Part shown: piece after piece, positions 63,229 to 64,000 of the stretch
How positions within the stretch are numbered: the first letter of the stretch is position 1
Layout: every line of letters begins with the position of its first letter
NCBI GenBank assembly: GCA_013399895.1
Contig: VXBA01004193.1
Coordinates: forward strand, 127,045-191,044
DNA from: Serilophus lunatus
Taxonomy: Eukaryota; Chordata; Aves; Passeriformes; Eurylaimidae
Length of the DNA: 64,000 nt
Direction: 5' to 3'
Position numbers and translations under genes: made by a program
The notes under the pieces: model-generated
The model's database searches: none
Told to the model about the DNA's origin: nothing
Seen by the model: only the letters and a program-made list of their open reading frames with translations

Positions 63229-63515
63229 CGTGTTTGTGCCTGTGCACGTGTGTGTGCAGGTGTGTGTGTGTAAAATACACGTGTTTGTGCCTGTGCACCT
63301 GTGTGTGCAGGTGTGTAAAACAGACATGTGTTTGTGCCTGTGCACCTGTGTGTGCAGGTGTGTGTGTAAAACAGACATGTGTTTGTGCCTGTGCACCTGT
63401 GTGTGCAGGTGTGTGTGTGTAAAATACACACGTGTTTGTGCCTGTGCACCTGTGTGTGCAGGTGTGTGTGTAAAATACACACGTGTTTGAGCCTGTGCAC
63501 CTGTGTGTGCAGGTG
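63229..63515. repeat. VNTR, about six units of roughly 50 bp
   Basis: Units begin near 63229, 63280, 63327, 63379, 63431 and 63482. Each carries TGTTTGTGCCTGTGCAC, then CTGTGTGTGCAGGTGTG, then a short (TG)n stretch and TAAAATACAC or TAAAACAGAC. Unit lengths differ mainly in the (TG)n part. The array sits in the CADM1 intron and runs directly into a CA microsatellite. The long open frames it creates on both strands (Cys/Thr/His-rich) are artefacts of the repeat. Confidence 0.93.
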
Positions 63516-63516
63516 T

Positions 63517-63544
<28 letters not shown>
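63517..63544. repeat. (AC)14 microsatellite
   Basis: A perfect dinucleotide run follows the last VNTR unit. It is probably polymorphic. Confidence 0.95.
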
Positions 63545-63548
<4 letters not shown>

Positions 63549-63992
63549 GGTGCTTTGCCCTCACAGTTCCTGGCACTGCCTGCTAAGACTCTGCTGGGCT
63601 GGAACAAGGATCTGAGGCACGAGACCAACCCTCTGGGCACCGAGGGCTCGGGATGTGAGGAACAAGAGGAGGACTCAGAGAGGCACAGACACACAGAGCT
63701 TGGCTGAGAAGAGCAGGATGGCTCTGGACTCAGGCTACCTGGCTGGAAGGCAAGGGATGCATTACTTAATTGCACGGTCTGCAGAGCCTCAGTTGAAGCT
63801 GTTAGCGGGGCAGGAGTACCTGGAAGGAACAGCACACTGAGAACATGGCGTCAGCCCCATGCCCAGCACACCACGCTCTCCCATGGGGGTGGGCATGTGC
63901 CCTGCACCCTGCAGGGTGGTCCCCAGGGCTCCCAGTGTCCACCCCCACTGGAGGGTGGCATCCCCGATGGAGAGCTCAGCTCTAGCACTCAC

Positions 63993-64000
63993 CTGGACCA
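63993..64000 (-). other. Possible splice donor and last bases of the next CADM1 exon
   Basis: On the minus strand the window edge reads TGGTCCAG|GTGAGTGC, a perfect CAG|GTGAGT donor. The final G would supply the first base of the GAT Asp codon that opens the transmembrane exon, so the phase is compatible. Only 8 exon bases are visible, and they match none of the CADM1 exon ends I know. A chance match is quite possible, because an identical 9-mer occurs on the plus strand at 48893-48901 with no gene nearby. Confidence 0.25.

Larger units (their letters stand above)
57402..63992 (-). other. CADM1: CADM1 intron upstream of the transmembrane exon
   Basis: This is noncoding sequence between the transmembrane exon and a possible donor at the window edge. 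I looked on the minus strand for the known alternative stalk exons (Thr-rich PTTTT/ILTIIT type, the DTTATTEPAVH type and the GLTQLPNSAEELDSEDLS type) and did not find them here, so they probably lie beyond the window. The intron contains two AT-rich islands (58180-58500 and 62760-62910), a VNTR with a CA microsatellite (63229-63544), and otherwise unremarkable unique sequence. Confidence 0.75.

Noticed and set aside
63137..63835. 232-codon minus-strand frame with Cys/Thr/His repeats, and similar frames beside it
   Set aside because: It is the translation of the VNTR and CA microsatellite, not a gene.

Overview
This window looks like a bird nuclear chromosome. Two lines of evidence support that: it holds CR1 retrotransposon copies with the typical avian 3' tail (runs of TCATAGAATCA / GATTCTGTGATT), and it holds the 3' end of a vertebrate cell-adhesion gene. 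There are no bacterial-style operons. Almost all open frames in the window are chance frames in noncoding DNA.

The only protein-coding gene I can support is CADM1 (synaptic cell adhesion molecule 1 / TSLC1 / nectin-like 2), read on the minus strand at the right end. Two coding exons are present: the transmembrane exon (57270-57401) and the terminal exon (56974-57092), which ends in the family's EYFI PDZ-binding tail. They are joined by a 177-nt intron with GT/AG borders and matching phase. The 3' UTR runs left from the stop codon to a probable AATAAA signal at 54934-54939. Everything right of 57401 is the next upstream intron. A consensus splice donor 8 nt from the window edge may mark the next exon. 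This intron carries a VNTR of roughly 50-bp units followed by an (AC)14 microsatellite.

Positions 1 to about 54,900 are intergenic DNA downstream of CADM1. GC-rich, CpG-poor stretches alternate with AT-rich islands full of homeodomain (TAATTA), POU, SOX, AP-1 and C/EBP-like words, as expected of a regulatory gene desert next to a neural adhesion gene. Mobile DNA is sparse: three truncated CR1 copies (8420-8729 plus; 12368-12970 minus; 36211-36368 minus). Tandem DNA includes a 16-bp minisatellite (29257-29409), AT-rich low-complexity tracts and two G-quadruplex-prone tracts.

I found no RNA gene, CRISPR array or unfamiliar multi-gene system. The most unusual structures are perfect or near-perfect dyads inside the AT-rich islands: a 13-bp inverted repeat with an 8-nt spacer (43356-43389), a 14-bp inverted repeat enclosing a second hairpin (46828-46894), and a nested TTAATTAA / TACGTA / TTAATTAA palindrome (48051-48088). 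There are also two TATA-like promoter candidates (near 26470 and 28962) and a local CpG cluster (10126-10330). Conservation of the AT-rich islands is inferred from composition only, because no alignment was possible.
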